From NCBI GenBank assembly GCA_045802605.1, contig JBJMQS010000003.1, positions 102,697 to 166,696 of the forward strand: a DNA stretch of 64,000 nucleotides. The letters are read 5' to 3'. The position numbers were made by a program, and so were the translations under genes. This document shows positions 26,211-35,660 of the stretch, one piece after another. This DNA comes from JBJMQS01 sp045802605 (GTDB lineage Bacteria; Planctomycetota; Planctomycetia; Gemmatales; Gemmataceae). The stretch's first letter is position 1, and each line of letters opens with the position of its first letter. Below the pieces are notes generated by a model. The model was given only the letters and a program-made list of their open reading frames with translations, was not told the DNA's origin and searched no databases.

Positions 26211-28688
26211 ATGACTGCTGAAGCCGATGACGATTTTGTGGATCGGCTCGCCGAGCTGGACGAGGCGCTCGCCGCTGGTCAACTTCCTCCGGATCTATCT
26301 GCCAACGATTTATCGAAGGAACTGCAAAACCGATTGAAACGCGGCTTGGCGGCATTAGAAGCGCTGCGACAGCCCCGGTCCGAAGAGGATGTCCCAACGA
26401 TCCACGACCGTGATGCGATCACGCTCGGCGCGATTCCTGGTGGTCCGGCCCCGCTGCATTTCGGGCGTTTTCAAATTGTTCGAGAGCTCGGCCGCGGTGG
26501 GTTCGGTGTCGTGTTCTTGGCCCGCGACTCGAAGCTGCACCGTGAGGTTGCGCTAAAAGTGCCTCATGCTCAAGCGGTCATGGATTCCGCCATGCGCGAC
26601 CGCTTCCGGCGCGAAGCGCAAGCGGCCGCGGGGTTGGACCATCCCAATATTGTGGCAGTGTTTGAAGTCGATGAGCAGGGGCCGATCTGCGCTTTGGTCT
26701 CGGCCTACTGCCCTTCGGTTACGCTTACGGAGTGGTTGGCTCGGCAAAAAACTGCGGTCGACGCCAAAACCGCGGCACGAATCGTGGCGGACTTGGCGGA
26801 CGCTGTGACGCACGCGCACTCCAAAGGTGTGCTGCACCGCGATCTCAAACCGGCCAATGTGTTAATCGTCAGTGACGCCAACTCTCCTGTGCCCAAGATC
26901 ACTGACTTCGGCTTAGCCAAGATCGCCGACGACGCCAGTTCCATGACGCGAACTGGCGCGGTGATCGGCACCCCGGCGTACATGGCGCCCGAACAAGCAC
27001 GAGGCCGACATGACCTGATCGATGACCGGTCGGATGTTTATTCGCTGGGGTGTATCCTCTATGAGATTCTGACGGGTGGGCCGCCTTTCCGGGGCGAGTC
27101 CGATGTGGATACGCTCAAGCTGGTGTGCGAGACCGAACCTGCCGCACCCCGGCGCTTGCGACCTAATTTGCCGCGCGATTTGGAAAATGTCTGCTTGAAG
27201 TGTCTGGAGAAAAACCCGGATCGGCGCTATGCCACCGCGAGTGCACTCCACGATGACTTGGAACGCTTCTTGACCGGCGTGCCGGTATTGGCCCGGCCCA
27301 TCTCTGGGCCGGCGCGAGTGTGGCGGTGGTGCCGGCGCCACCCGGCGGTCTCTGCTTTGACGTTGGCTCTCGGTGTTGCCGTTACGGTGGGAACAGTTGG
27401 CATATTGAAAGCCTACGGCACCGCGCTGACCGAAGCGCACGCTGCGGAGGTCGCGCGTGATCGCAACGGACGGCTCTTTGGTGAAGCCCGCGAATCGATT
27501 CAGGAATTGATCAATCAAGGCCATAAGCTCGTGCACGCGCCGGGTACAGTGCAGGAAGGCCTCGAGATGCTGGAAGTTGGTCGGCGTTATTACACGAGGC
27601 TGTTGAAGGAAGATCCCACCGATCAACAATTACGGCAACAAGCTGTATTGATTTGCCGTCGACTTGGCATGATTTACAGCGAACGGCAAGACACCGACGA
27701 CGCGAACAGTGCGTGGACTGAAGCGGTTAACCATGCTGAGTATTTGATGGAAGGGCCGGACCGGGAGAAATACGAGGACGAGTACTTTGAATTGATCAAT
27801 GCATACGCCGAGGTATTGTTCTTCGCGGGACGATACGACGATGTTTTTACTGTGACAGAACCGGCATTGAAGTTCGCCCGTGCCGACTGCGCGGCACATC
27901 CAGATGATCCCCAGGCGGGATGGCGGTTACACGGCCTGTTGTTGTTCCGGGGCATGTCCGCCAAGAAGTCAAAAAAGATATCTGAGGCGAACGAGGCTTT
28001 TCGCGAAGGACTTGTAGTGATTCGCCGTTTTGGTGATCGTGTCGGCGCACCGAAACATCTGATTGCGGAAACAAATTACTTGGTTGAGCAGTCCGCCATT
28101 GCGGTGTACGAGAAGCGCATAGCCGATGCAGTCCAGCTAGCGCGCCAAGCGGTCGATGCGGGCCGGCGGGCGTATGATGGTTATCCCCAGCATCGGCAAA
28201 AAATGTCGCGATGCCTCGCCGCGAGCTTGAGTTCGCTGGGAAAGGCCAACTATAACAGTTTTGACTGGCAAGGCGCGGTCGATGTCCTTCGCGAAGCCAA
28301 TGAGCTCTTTATCAAAAACTGGGATTTCCAAGTCTTCGAGCAGGGCAGTTATTTCGAAGTCGCTTTATCGACAAAGTTAATTGCTGATTCCCTAGATAAG
28401 CTAGACCGGCGTGACCAAGCGATCCCCGACTTGCGAACGCTGGTGCGCTTGAAGCCGCCACCTTTCCGGCCCGGCCGCAATGATCCCAACCCGCCCGATC
28501 TGTATGAGTGCTTCGGACGTCTGGCGACCATACACTTTTTGCGTGGCAACGTCGAAGAGGCTCGCGAAGTGTACGCGGCAGCGATGAAGAAATTCGACGC
28601 CATCCCGAACAAGTCCGATGACTACGCCAAGGCCGAGAAATGGCTCGCGGCCATCGGCGAAAAATTGGCCGCGAAACCCAAAGATTAA
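26211..28688 (+). CDS. Membrane-anchored Ser/Thr protein kinase with C-terminal TPR-like helical region
   Basis: 825 residues. A Hanks-type kinase domain spans ~84-350: glycine loop GRGGFGVV (~93), lysine in VALKVP (~115), catalytic HRDLKPANV (~209), DFG (~231), and the activation segment GTPAYMAPEQ. A hydrophobic helix at ~382-405 (AVSALTLALGVAVTVGTVGI) anchors it in the membrane. Residues ~420-820 are helical and look like degenerate TPRs (RRYYTRLLKEDP, ALKFARADCAAHPDDP, VYAAAMKKFDAIP). All key kinase residues are present, so it should be active. It follows the sigma gene with 6 bp between, the usual planctomycete ECF-kinase pair. It ends 13 bp from the convergent desaturase gene with no obvious terminator. 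Confidence 0.92.
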   Translation: MTAEADDDFVDRLAELDEALAAGQLPPDLSANDLSKELQNRLKRGLAALEALRQPRSEEDVPTIHDRDAITLGAIPGGPAPLHFGRFQIVRELGRGGFGVVFLARDSKLHREVALKVPHAQAVMDSAMRDRFRREAQAAAGLDHPNIVAVFEVDEQGPICALVSAYCPSVTLTEWLARQKTAVDAKTAARIVADLADAVTHAHSKGVLHRDLKPANVLIVSDANSPVPKITDFGLAKIADDASSMTRTGAVIGTPAYMAPEQARGRHDLIDDRSDVYSLGCILYEILTGGPPFRGESDVDTLKLVCETEPAAPRRLRPNLPRDLENVCLKCLEKNPDRRYATASALHDDLERFLTGVPVLARPISGPARVWRWCRRHPAVSALTLALGVAVTVGTVGILKAYGTALTEAHAAEVARDRNGRLFGEARESIQELINQGHKLVHAPGTVQEGLEMLEVGRRYYTRLLKEDPTDQQLRQQAVLICRRLGMIYSERQDTDDANSAWTEAVNHAEYLMEGPDREKYEDEYFELINAYAEVLFFAGRYDDVFTVTEPALKFARADCAAHPDDPQAGWRLHGLLLFRGMSAKKSKKISEANEAFREGLVVIRRFGDRVGAPKHLIAETNYLVEQSAIAVYEKRIADAVQLARQAVDAGRRAYDGYPQHRQKMSRCLAASLSSLGKANYNSFDWQGAVDVLREANELFIKNWDFQVFEQGSYFEVALSTKLIADSLDKLDRRDQAIPDLRTLVRLKPPPFRPGRNDPNPPDLYECFGRLATIHFLRGNVEEAREVYAAAMKKFDAIPNKSDDYAKAEKWLAAIGEKLAAKPKD

Positions 28689-28701
28689 ATAGAAGCGGAC
28701 C

Positions 28702-29514
28702 TCAAATCGATTTCCGGCATGGAGCGATACGCTTCAAATCGCGCGATTTAAGGCCGAGTGTCTCCAGAACGGGTTGGTATACTTCGCGGAGAAACTTATC
28801 TTCGTCAAAGATATCGAGCGCTTTGATCTGAGCCGTGCGCTGTTGGCTCCCGGCCAACATATGCAGGGCCGGCATGGAAAAGCCCAATAACACCCGGCGC
28901 AGTTGCTCCAGCGTGGTTTCGCGGTCGTATTCCAAGAAATGGGACGTCACAGTGCGATAGAAGTTGTGATGGGCGCGCTCATCGACCGCGATGAAGCCAA
29001 GAATTTTCGATAGCGCCGGATCGCCGATTTCATCCACTCGAACCTTGAGATTGCGGTAGTTGAGCCAGGTCGCCAGCTCTTGCACCATGGCATAAATCAG
29101 CATGCCTTGGGCACTGTCTTCGGGCAGATCCCACTCGACGGCGAAGACGGCCTCCTCGAGGTCGGCCATTTGCTCTTCGGTGCGATGGCCCGATCGCAAT
29201 AGCCAGTCGTGCAGGGCCAGCGAGTGCTTCGATTCCTCGTAACCCCAGTTGGCATGAAACCAAGCCCAACCGCGATTCGCACGAATCATCGGCAGCGCTT
29301 TGGCGACGTAGTCGGGCAGATACATTTCAACCGCGCAAAACGATTCGACCACATCGGCGATCGCCGGATTCATCCCGGGATTGACTTGGTCCCAAGGGAT
29401 GTCCTCGGTGATCGACCATCGCCGTCGCCGTTCGGCCCGATCGAAGAACTCGCGATATAGCCGATAGAAAAGGCCGCGCATCTCCGGCTGTTCCGGCTGC
29501 GTGCGATATGACAT
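28702..29514 (-). CDS. Acyl-ACP desaturase (ferritin-like di-iron enzyme)
   Basis: 270 residues. The di-iron ligands of the family are in place: E63 (VESFCAVE), the E94-x-x-H97 motif (EESKHS), E146 in AMVQELATW, and the E179-x-x-H182 motif (DERAHH). The family introduces a double bond into acyl-ACP, here probably for membrane lipids in the cytoplasm; closest type by memory is the actinobacterial/plant acyl-ACP desaturase group. Start ATG 29514 has AAGGA about 6 nt upstream. Single gene; the kinase ends convergently 13 bp away. Confidence 0.9.
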   Translation of the reverse strand: MSYRTQPEQPEMRGLFYRLYREFFDRAERRRRWSITEDIPWDQVNPGMNPAIADVVESFCAVEMYLPDYVAKALPMIRANRGWAWFHANWGYEESKHSLALHDWLLRSGHRTEEQMADLEEAVFAVEWDLPEDSAQGMLIYAMVQELATWLNYRNLKVRVDEIGDPALSKILGFIAVDERAHHNFYRTVTSHFLEYDRETTLEQLRRVLLGFSMPALHMLAGSQQRTAQIKALDIFDEDKFLREVYQPVLETLGLKSRDLKRIAPCRKSI

Positions 29515-29754
29515 TGGGATTCCTTCCGGTCACGGATCGGGCTGGTAAGAGTCAGTTTATGAAAGTCGGAGCGATTCGGGGGAAACCTGATGGTTAACAT
29601 TCTACCGCGTCAACATTTCGAATTGCAAATCCTTAACAACTGCTCCCTAAGAGAAATAGGTTCGCCAGACAATGACTGATCCGGACACGCAGTCCCGAGA
29701 CCGTGCCGCGTGTGGAGCGGATAGAGATGGTGGATAATTCGGGCAATGTGAAAC

Positions 29755-29792
29755 GCGCTGGCCTGTTGGCCATCCAGCCAACAGGCCAGCGC
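29755..29792 (-). terminator. Hairpin terminator for the FG-GAP/P-domain gene
   Basis: Perfect 16-bp inverted repeat (arms GCGCTGGCCTGTTGGC at 29755-29770 and its complement at 29777-29792, loop CATCCA). It lies 25 bp past the stop of the minus-strand gene at 29818; the short minus-strand tail GTTTC follows. Most likely an intrinsic terminator. Confidence 0.65.
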
Positions 29793-29817
29793 TTTGGAGT
29801 GAAATCACTCTGTCAGA

Positions 29818-31437
29818 TCAGAATGAGAACAGCAGCGACCAATTTTGCAGCGAGCCAGTGTCATTGGCGCTATCGTCCGTAATCGTCAGTCGCCATTCGC
29901 CACTGGCGTCTTCGCCGTCAAAGTCGCTCAGAAGCGCTGCGCCGCCGGGCGTGAAGGTGCCACTGATCGCCCCGTCGGCTTTCGCATTGGTCGCAGTACT
30001 GATGTTGGTGCCCGATTCGTCGGAGAGCGTCACGAGGAATCCTTCGTTGGACGCGCCCACATCGTTGAACAAGACGATGCTCTTTCCGGTCGCCACGTGG
30101 GTCAACGTGATATCGAGGTCGCCATCGAAAGAGTGGATGATCGAGAGATTCACATCCAAATCCCGCACCAGACCGGCTCCAGCCGGGACGAAAATGGAGG
30201 AGTTAATCGTGGAGACGTCCGGTATGCCCTGGACCGTTCCGTTGGCAAACGTGCCTCTTAAGACCCTGCCGAAGGCTGCGAATGCGCCATTGGCCAGGAT
30301 CGGGTCGGCTGCCAACTGGGTGATTGGGGCATTGTCCGAGAGCAGGTTGCCCGCATCGCCGTTGTCGTCGAATGTCTTCACCGGCTGACCGCCCCCGGGG
30401 CCCGGAGCGACGATGACTTCGACGAGAGAGCCGCTGCCGTCGGTGTCGCCGGCTGCCACCCGAACGCCGCCGGTGAAGGTCGCATCATAGGCGAAGAACT
30501 GATCGAATAATGCATCGTCAGCCACTTTGCCGTTGGCGTTGCTATCACTGAAAATTTTGACGTGGGGCCCGCCGCCGGCACCAGGGCCGGTGATGATCTC
30601 GGCACCCCCGCCGCCGGCGCTAGCGATTTCCCCCGCAGCGATATATACGCCACCGGAGAAGCCGGCGTCGTAGGCGAAGAATTCTTCGACCACCGGATTG
30701 TCGCTGACAGCGCGATTCGAATTGCTGTCTGTGAACACACGAATGTGCGGGCCGCCACCGGCGCCTGGTGCTGTGATGAGCTCATCGCCACCTGAGTTGT
30801 TGGTGTTGGCCAAAGCGACACGGACGCCACCGGTAAATCCCGACGAGTACGCAAAGAACTGATCGGTCAGGTTGTCGGACAGGGCGCCGTTGCCGTTGGT
30901 GTCAGAATAAATTTTGACGTGGGGCCCGCCGCCAGCGTCTGGGGAAATGACTAGCTCGTCTTTGCCATCGCCATCGAGGTCGCCCGCGGCCACGAAGACG
31001 CCGCCCTTGAACGATGGATCGTATGCAAAGAATGAATCGCGGACGCCGGCGACAGTGCCATCCGAATTCATGTCCCAAACGATGACGTGTGGTCCGCCAC
31101 CCGGCCCGGCCGCCGTCACGAGTTCGTCCTTGCCGTCGCCATCGAAGTCGCCCATAGCAACGCGTACGCCGCCGGCGAACGCGCCGAAGGGATGCAGATC
31201 GATGGCCACGCCGACGCCCGCGGGAGCGGCCGCCTCATAAGTGCCATCGGCATTGGGATCGACGCGGATGCGAACGACGGCCGCTTGGCCTGCATCACTG
31301 CCAATGGCGATGAAGCCCGCCGGTAACGTGCGTTCTTCGAGATTGGCCAATTTCAATTTTGGCTGGCGAGAAACCGCCTGTGCCTGATTTCGGAATCCGT
31401 TTTGTAAAGCACGGTTCCACCAGCGATTCTTTTTCAT
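29818..31437 (-). CDS. Secreted FG-GAP/VCBS-like repeat protein with C-terminal P (proprotein convertase) domain
   Basis: 539 residues. N-terminus basic, then LANLEERTLPAGF, the planctomycete extracellular motif. Five repeats of about 65 residues follow, each GGVRVAxGDxDGDGKDELVTAxGxGGGPHVxxx, with calcium-type DGDG or degenerate loops. Residues ~405-539 form a P_proprotein domain (DVSTINSSIFVPAGAGLVRDLDVN, HSFDGDLDITLTH, FDGEDASGEWRLTITDD). In other proteins this domain follows a subtilase, but no peptidase is present here, so it is probably a binding module. ATG 31437 with GAGG 6 nt upstream is preferred over the TTG at 31440. Confidence 0.88.
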   Translation of the reverse strand: MKKNRWWNRALQNGFRNQAQAVSRQPKLKLANLEERTLPAGFIAIGSDAGQAAVVRIRVDPNADGTYEAAAPAGVGVAIDLHPFGAFAGGVRVAMGDFDGDGKDELVTAAGPGGGPHVIVWDMNSDGTVAGVRDSFFAYDPSFKGGVFVAAGDLDGDGKDELVISPDAGGGPHVKIYSDTNGNGALSDNLTDQFFAYSSGFTGGVRVALANTNNSGGDELITAPGAGGGPHIRVFTDSNSNRAVSDNPVVEEFFAYDAGFSGGVYIAAGEIASAGGGGAEIITGPGAGGGPHVKIFSDSNANGKVADDALFDQFFAYDATFTGGVRVAAGDTDGSGSLVEVIVAPGPGGGQPVKTFDDNGDAGNLLSDNAPITQLAADPILANGAFAAFGRVLRGTFANGTVQGIPDVSTINSSIFVPAGAGLVRDLDVNLSIIHSFDGDLDITLTHVATGKSIVLFNDVGASNEGFLVTLSDESGTNISTATNAKADGAISGTFTPGGAALLSDFDGEDASGEWRLTITDDSANDTGSLQNWSLLFSF

Positions 31438-31783
31438 CAAAACCTCAACGTTGGGACTCGATCGCGCATCTGATCGACGCTGCCCTGTTGCAAGCGGCCG
31501 CCAACTGCACGGAACTGACTAAATCGCTAAGCCCGAAAAAACGGCCGGCGCGTCGAAAAAGGAAAAATAACTTCACCGGCGCTCAGCATGGATCACGAAC
31601 CTATAGGGCTGAAATCTGCCCCGTTACATCAATGGCCGCGGATAAACGACCTCAATTAACGTGAATTTTCGCATCGGTCGGAGTTCATTAGGCACAACTT
31701 GCCTCATCCCGATGGGTCGAATTTGCACAACCCGGGCCGTGAGCTACAGTTGAATTTGCATCGAGTCTTGGGGTTCTCGGTTC
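31438..31783. other. Intergenic region, no gene seen
   Basis: About 345 bp between divergent genes. It should hold the promoters for the FG-GAP gene on the left and the HD-GYP gene on the right; no convincing -35/-10 pair or operator was found by eye. Confidence 0.5.
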
Positions 31784-32512
31784 ATGCCATTCTTGTCGCG
31801 CCGCATCGCCGTCGCAAAACCTGACGACCGCCAGGCGAAAGTCGAGATTCACTATTCGACGCCGGCCAATGAGCTTCTCGAACTCCATCGCGCAGTCGTT
31901 TCCGCGTTCGTCGAATTGCTGAGTCATCGTGATACCGAGTCCGGAGCGCATCCGATCCGCATGCAGAGATTTGTCGAGTGTCTGACGGAGATGGCAGCAA
32001 GCTCGCCAAAGTTTGCCGGTAAGATCAATCAGCAATTCGCCGAGATGGTGATTTGCTGCGCGCCATTGCACGACATTGGCAAAGTCGGTTTGCCCGATCA
32101 TATCTTGATGAAGCCGGGCAAGCTCGCCAACGATGAGCGCCTGGTCATGCAGACGCACACCATCATGGGCGCGGCCACGCTGGAACGCGTGGCACAGCGG
32201 CACGGCTTGGCCCGTAGCTTTCTGCAGACCGCGATCGAAATCACCCGGCATCATCACGAACGGTTCGATGGGTTGGGCTACCCGGATGGACTCGTCGGTG
32301 ACGCGATCCCGCTCTCGGCTCGAATCGTGACCATCGCCGATGTGTACGATGCACTGCGATCGCGGCGATCGTACAAGCCGGCGTTGACCCACCGCATGAC
32401 GCTGCAAATCATGACTCAGGAATGTGCCGGTCAGTTTGACCCAGACTTGTTGCGAACGTTCGAGCGATGTGCCGACAAATTTGAACAAATCTATTGGGAC
32501 TTGGCCGGTTAA
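31784..32512 (+). CDS. HD-GYP domain phosphodiesterase
   Basis: 242 residues. The HD-GYP hallmark residues are HDIGKVGLPDHIL (~103-115), the HHHERFDGLGYPDGL segment carrying the GYP motif, and IVTIADVYDALRSRRSY. The family hydrolyses cyclic di-GMP in the cytoplasm. There is no receiver domain, and the ~30 residues before the first helix show no sensor, so it resembles the C-terminal half of response regulators of the RpfG type standing alone. It precedes asnS by 84 bp on the same strand but has no functional link to it that I can see. A long antisense reading frame across both genes is not credible. Confidence 0.9.
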   Translation: MPFLSRRIAVAKPDDRQAKVEIHYSTPANELLELHRAVVSAFVELLSHRDTESGAHPIRMQRFVECLTEMAASSPKFAGKINQQFAEMVICCAPLHDIGKVGLPDHILMKPGKLANDERLVMQTHTIMGAATLERVAQRHGLARSFLQTAIEITRHHHERFDGLGYPDGLVGDAIPLSARIVTIADVYDALRSRRSYKPALTHRMTLQIMTQECAGQFDPDLLRTFERCADKFEQIYWDLAG

Positions 32513-32596
32513 AGCTCTTTCGATCTCATTCGCACCTGTCATCTCCGCGAATCGTCGTAAAAAAACGACACGCTCAATTGTTGCGGAGAATCGGCG

Positions 32597-33985
32597 GTGG
32601 AAAAAATTAGCGTGGCGAATGCTCGGCGTGTTGAAGCCATTGGCAAGCAGGTGCTCCTGCGCGGCTGGGTGCGCACGCGCCGCGATTCCAAAGGCGGCTT
32701 CAGCTTTATCGAGCTGAACGATGGCTCCTCGCAAGGCAATGTGCAAGTCGTCGCGCCGGCCGCACTGGCGAATTACGAAACAGAGATCAAGCATCTGCCG
32801 GCCGGGGCGAGCGTGGCGATCGAAGGCGAGGTCAAAGCGTCGCCGGCGAAAGGCCAACCGACCGAGGTGCACGCGAGCAAGGTGGATGTGATTGGCCTCG
32901 CGGACTCGGAAACGTATCCACTGCAGAAGAAGGGTCACACCTTCGAGTTCCTGCGAACGATCGCGCACCTTCGGCCACGCACGAACACATTTGGCGCGAT
33001 CGCACGATTGCGACATCAGGTTTGCAAATCGATTCACGATTTCTTCCATGAGGAGGGATTCTTCTACGTTCACACTCCCGTGATCACGGCCAGCGATTGC
33101 GAAGGCGCGGGGGCCATGTTTCGTGTGACGACGTTGGAGTTGGACAAGTTGCCGGGCGTTAAGAGTGTGGACTACGCTCAGGATTTCTTCGGCAAGCCGG
33201 CGTATCTGACCGTCAGTGGTCAGTTGCAAGGCGAGGCGTTCGCCACGGCGCTGGGCAAGATCTACACCTTCGGGCCGACGTTTCGCGCGGAGAACTCGAA
33301 CACGCCGCGGCACCTCGCCGAGTTCTGGATGGTCGAGCCCGAGGCCGCGTTTTACGATTTGAACGACAACATGGATTTGGCCGAGGCGTTCCTGAAACGC
33401 ATCCTCAAAGATGCGCGAGAGCACTGCGCGGAGGATTTGAATTTCTTCCAAGAGCGAATTGACAAAGAGTGTCTCACGCGGTTGGAGAATGTGCTCAACA
33501 ATCCGTTCAAGCGGGTGCCATACACCGAAGCGGTGGACATCCTCGTGAAGTCGAGCCAGACCTGGCAGTTCCCGATCGAATGGGGTAAGGATCTGCAAAG
33601 CGAGCACGAGCGTTATCTCACCGAGCAGCATTTCAAATGCCCGGTGATTCTGTTTGACTATCCGCGCACGATCAAACCGTTCTACATGAAGGTGAACGAC
33701 GACGGCAAAACCGTCCGGGCGATGGACGTGCTCGTGCCCGGCGTCGGCGAGATCATTGGCGGCAGCCAGCGCGAGGAGCGGATGGAGGTGCTGGTCGAAC
33801 GGATGAAGGAACAAAATTTGAACATTGAAGATTACAGTTGGTACTTGGATCTGCGGCGATATGGCACGGTACCGCACTCGGGATTTGGACTGGGCTTGGA
33901 GCGAACGATTTTGTTCCTGAGCGGCATGGCGAACATCCGCGATGTGATTCCGTTCCCACGGACGCCGGGAAATGCAGAGTTTTAG
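32597..33985 (+). CDS. asnS: Asparaginyl-tRNA synthetase
   Basis: 462 residues, normal length. An N-terminal OB-fold (VLLRGWVRTRRDSKGGFSFIELNDGS) is followed by the class II catalytic core: motif 1 around PRTNTFGAIARLRHQV, motif 2 FRAENSNTPRHLAEFWMVEPE, motif 3 GFGLGLERTILFLSG. The ending NIRDVIPFPRTPG is typical of AsnRS. It charges tRNA-Asn in the cytoplasm. GTG start at 32597 (VEKISVANARR); no ATG fits the family start better. Structured repeat copy 2 begins 37 bp past the stop. Confidence 0.96.
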   Translation: MEKISVANARRVEAIGKQVLLRGWVRTRRDSKGGFSFIELNDGSSQGNVQVVAPAALANYETEIKHLPAGASVAIEGEVKASPAKGQPTEVHASKVDVIGLADSETYPLQKKGHTFEFLRTIAHLRPRTNTFGAIARLRHQVCKSIHDFFHEEGFFYVHTPVITASDCEGAGAMFRVTTLELDKLPGVKSVDYAQDFFGKPAYLTVSGQLQGEAFATALGKIYTFGPTFRAENSNTPRHLAEFWMVEPEAAFYDLNDNMDLAEAFLKRILKDAREHCAEDLNFFQERIDKECLTRLENVLNNPFKRVPYTEAVDILVKSSQTWQFPIEWGKDLQSEHERYLTEQHFKCPVILFDYPRTIKPFYMKVNDDGKTVRAMDVLVPGVGEIIGGSQREERMEVLVERMKEQNLNIEDYSWYLDLRRYGTVPHSGFGLGLERTILFLSGMANIRDVIPFPRTPGNAEF

Positions 33986-34021
33986 AGACATAGCTGCCTG
34001 AAAGTGTCCGCGCGCATTTTC

Positions 34022-34559
34022 TGCGCGCAGCGGTGCCAGGGATGATGCGGACGAAGTGGGCGTTTTAGTTGTTGTTGGTGAATCTTCCTCGCCGAGCGGG
34101 AGCACATGCTCCTCTCACACCTCATTGTGGAAGTTGACGAAGCTCGCCGCCTTTTTATGGGCGGCTTACCGGGCGAGCAGTGGAATTGGCCGCCCGGTCG
34201 TCGCTTGCGGTGGTGGTAGTAGTGGTGGTGGTGTTCGTCTGCGACGACCGCAGTTAGGGCGAACAGTTGTGCGCCCGCATCACCAAAGCAGTCTCCTACA
34301 AGTTCAAATGCGCTTCCGTGCAGCCAGATGCGCTTCCCATGCGCGGTTGAATCTTTCTTATCCCCTCCCTTTTAGGGAGGGGATAAAACTAAATGCTCCT
34401 CACTTCTTTGTGCCGCTGCCGATCAGAATGCAGACGAGACGCGCCTCGGCCGATCTGATAGGGGTTTGGCTTTATTCACTCGTGGTACCCGGCGAGCGAA
34501 GTGAATGCTGCGCGAATGCGGCCAATGAAACTTATTCATATTTTGCGGTCGATGTCAAA
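34022..34559. repeat. Structured ~0.54-kb intergenic repeat, copy 2
   Basis: Reverse complement of 16335-16923, with the same end sequences (TGCGCGCAGCGGTGCC at left, GGTCGATGTCAAA at right), the same CAC-rich-loop hairpin and the same GCGGC hairpins. It lacks the outer arms of the long palindrome found in copy 1. It starts 37 bp behind the asnS stop, preceded by a GCGCGCA-TTTTC-TGCGCGC hairpin at 34010-34028. Both copies therefore follow a gene in the same relative orientation. Confidence 0.85.
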
Positions 34560-34953
34560 TAAAAATACCGGTCTTAAGAGTCGTGGGACCGCCGCTCGCT
34601 TTGGCCTGGAATCGGCTTCGCGTCCACGCGGCCGGTCGAGAAGAGAGGCCGCGGCCGCAGAAGAGGCGTCGGCGCTGAGTGGGATAGCGTCCGTGCGCAC
34701 TCGCGCGCCTGGATAAAGTATAATGTCCCCTTTATTCCCATTTATTCCGCGTGGTTGGCCCGCTTTTTCGAGTGAACATTGTCTGCCGAGTCCCAACAAC
34801 ACTGCACACCGAGGGTGTGTTCTAATACTCGTGTTGGGGTCGGGACGCCCGCATGCGCCATGCAGAACTGTTCATAGTGCGTCGCCTCGGATTGACCACC
34901 TCACCTGACTTAGCTAATCTCCCTACTGCTTGCAATCACTGTGAGGTCGTCCA
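34560..34953. other. Intergenic region, no gene seen
   Basis: 394 bp. Short frames here have no protein-like composition. A/T-rich words near 34715-34745 (AAAGTATAATGTCCCC) could be part of a promoter for the gene at 34954, but no -35 element is clear. Confidence 0.4.
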
Positions 34954-35514
34954 ATGGGTGGGGCCAGAAACTTTTGGTTTGCGATTCTGACAGCCCTGGG
35001 CGAACTCAGTTTTGGCGCCCGTGCCCACGCCACGGATCAAGCTCTCGATCAGATTCGATACAACGGTCAAATTCGCCTCATGATGGAATGCCCGATGCAA
35101 TCCAAATGGCCCAAGGCAGAATCGAAGGAACTAACCTCCCGGCTAACGTCCAACACAAGCAACTGGAAGGGATACTATGCCGGGTGGGAATTAAAGGACT
35201 CAAGACTGTTTTTAACGTCGCTAATGGGTGACAACAAAGCTGAGCTAGCTGATTCGGTTTTCCCAGGTCAGAAGCTTCCGATCTTCGCGGATTGGTTTAG
35301 CGGAGAAATTCAGATTCCTTATGGCAACCTCGAAGGTGGCAGCGGATCATTCTACCGACGCGAGTTTGAGAAGGTGGTCGTCTTGACGATTGATAAGGGC
35401 AAGCACACGAAGACCGAAGAGTTCAAGAATGCAAAGGTTAAGGACCATTTTCGTGAGCTATTGCAAACGCTGGAAAAGGAAAAACTCGAGAAGGAAAAGC
35501 GAACGAAGGAATAA
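34954..35514 (+). CDS. Hypothetical secreted protein
   Basis: 186 residues, not recognised. Start ATG 34954 has GAGG about 8 nt upstream. Residues 1-26 look like a signal peptide (FWFAILTALGELSFGARAHA). The middle has a FADWFSGEIQIPYG segment, a pattern seen in small secreted beta proteins of several phyla, and the C-terminal ~50 residues are a charged helix (LEKEKLEKEKRTKE). It is monocistronic or the first of two hypothetical secreted genes; 146 bp separate it from the next start. Confidence 0.65.
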   Translation: MGGARNFWFAILTALGELSFGARAHATDQALDQIRYNGQIRLMMECPMQSKWPKAESKELTSRLTSNTSNWKGYYAGWELKDSRLFLTSLMGDNKAELADSVFPGQKLPIFADWFSGEIQIPYGNLEGGSGSFYRREFEKVVVLTIDKGKHTKTEEFKNAKVKDHFRELLQTLEKEKLEKEKRTKE

Positions 35515-35660
35515 AGCAAAAAGAACTGAATAGCCTGCCTTAGCCCGAATCATTTGCACAAACTCCCCTACACTCCCACCCCGGCAGATTTCCTTGCCCC
35601 GCTCTTCGGCTCGTGGGACAATCGCTGGTGGGCATCGTTCACAACCAAGGCGATGGAAAC

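Noticed and set aside
31688..34105. 805-residue open frame on the minus strand
   Set aside because: It is antisense to the HD-GYP gene and asnS, has His/Arg-rich composition without any domain, and exists because of the GC-rich codon pattern of the true genes.
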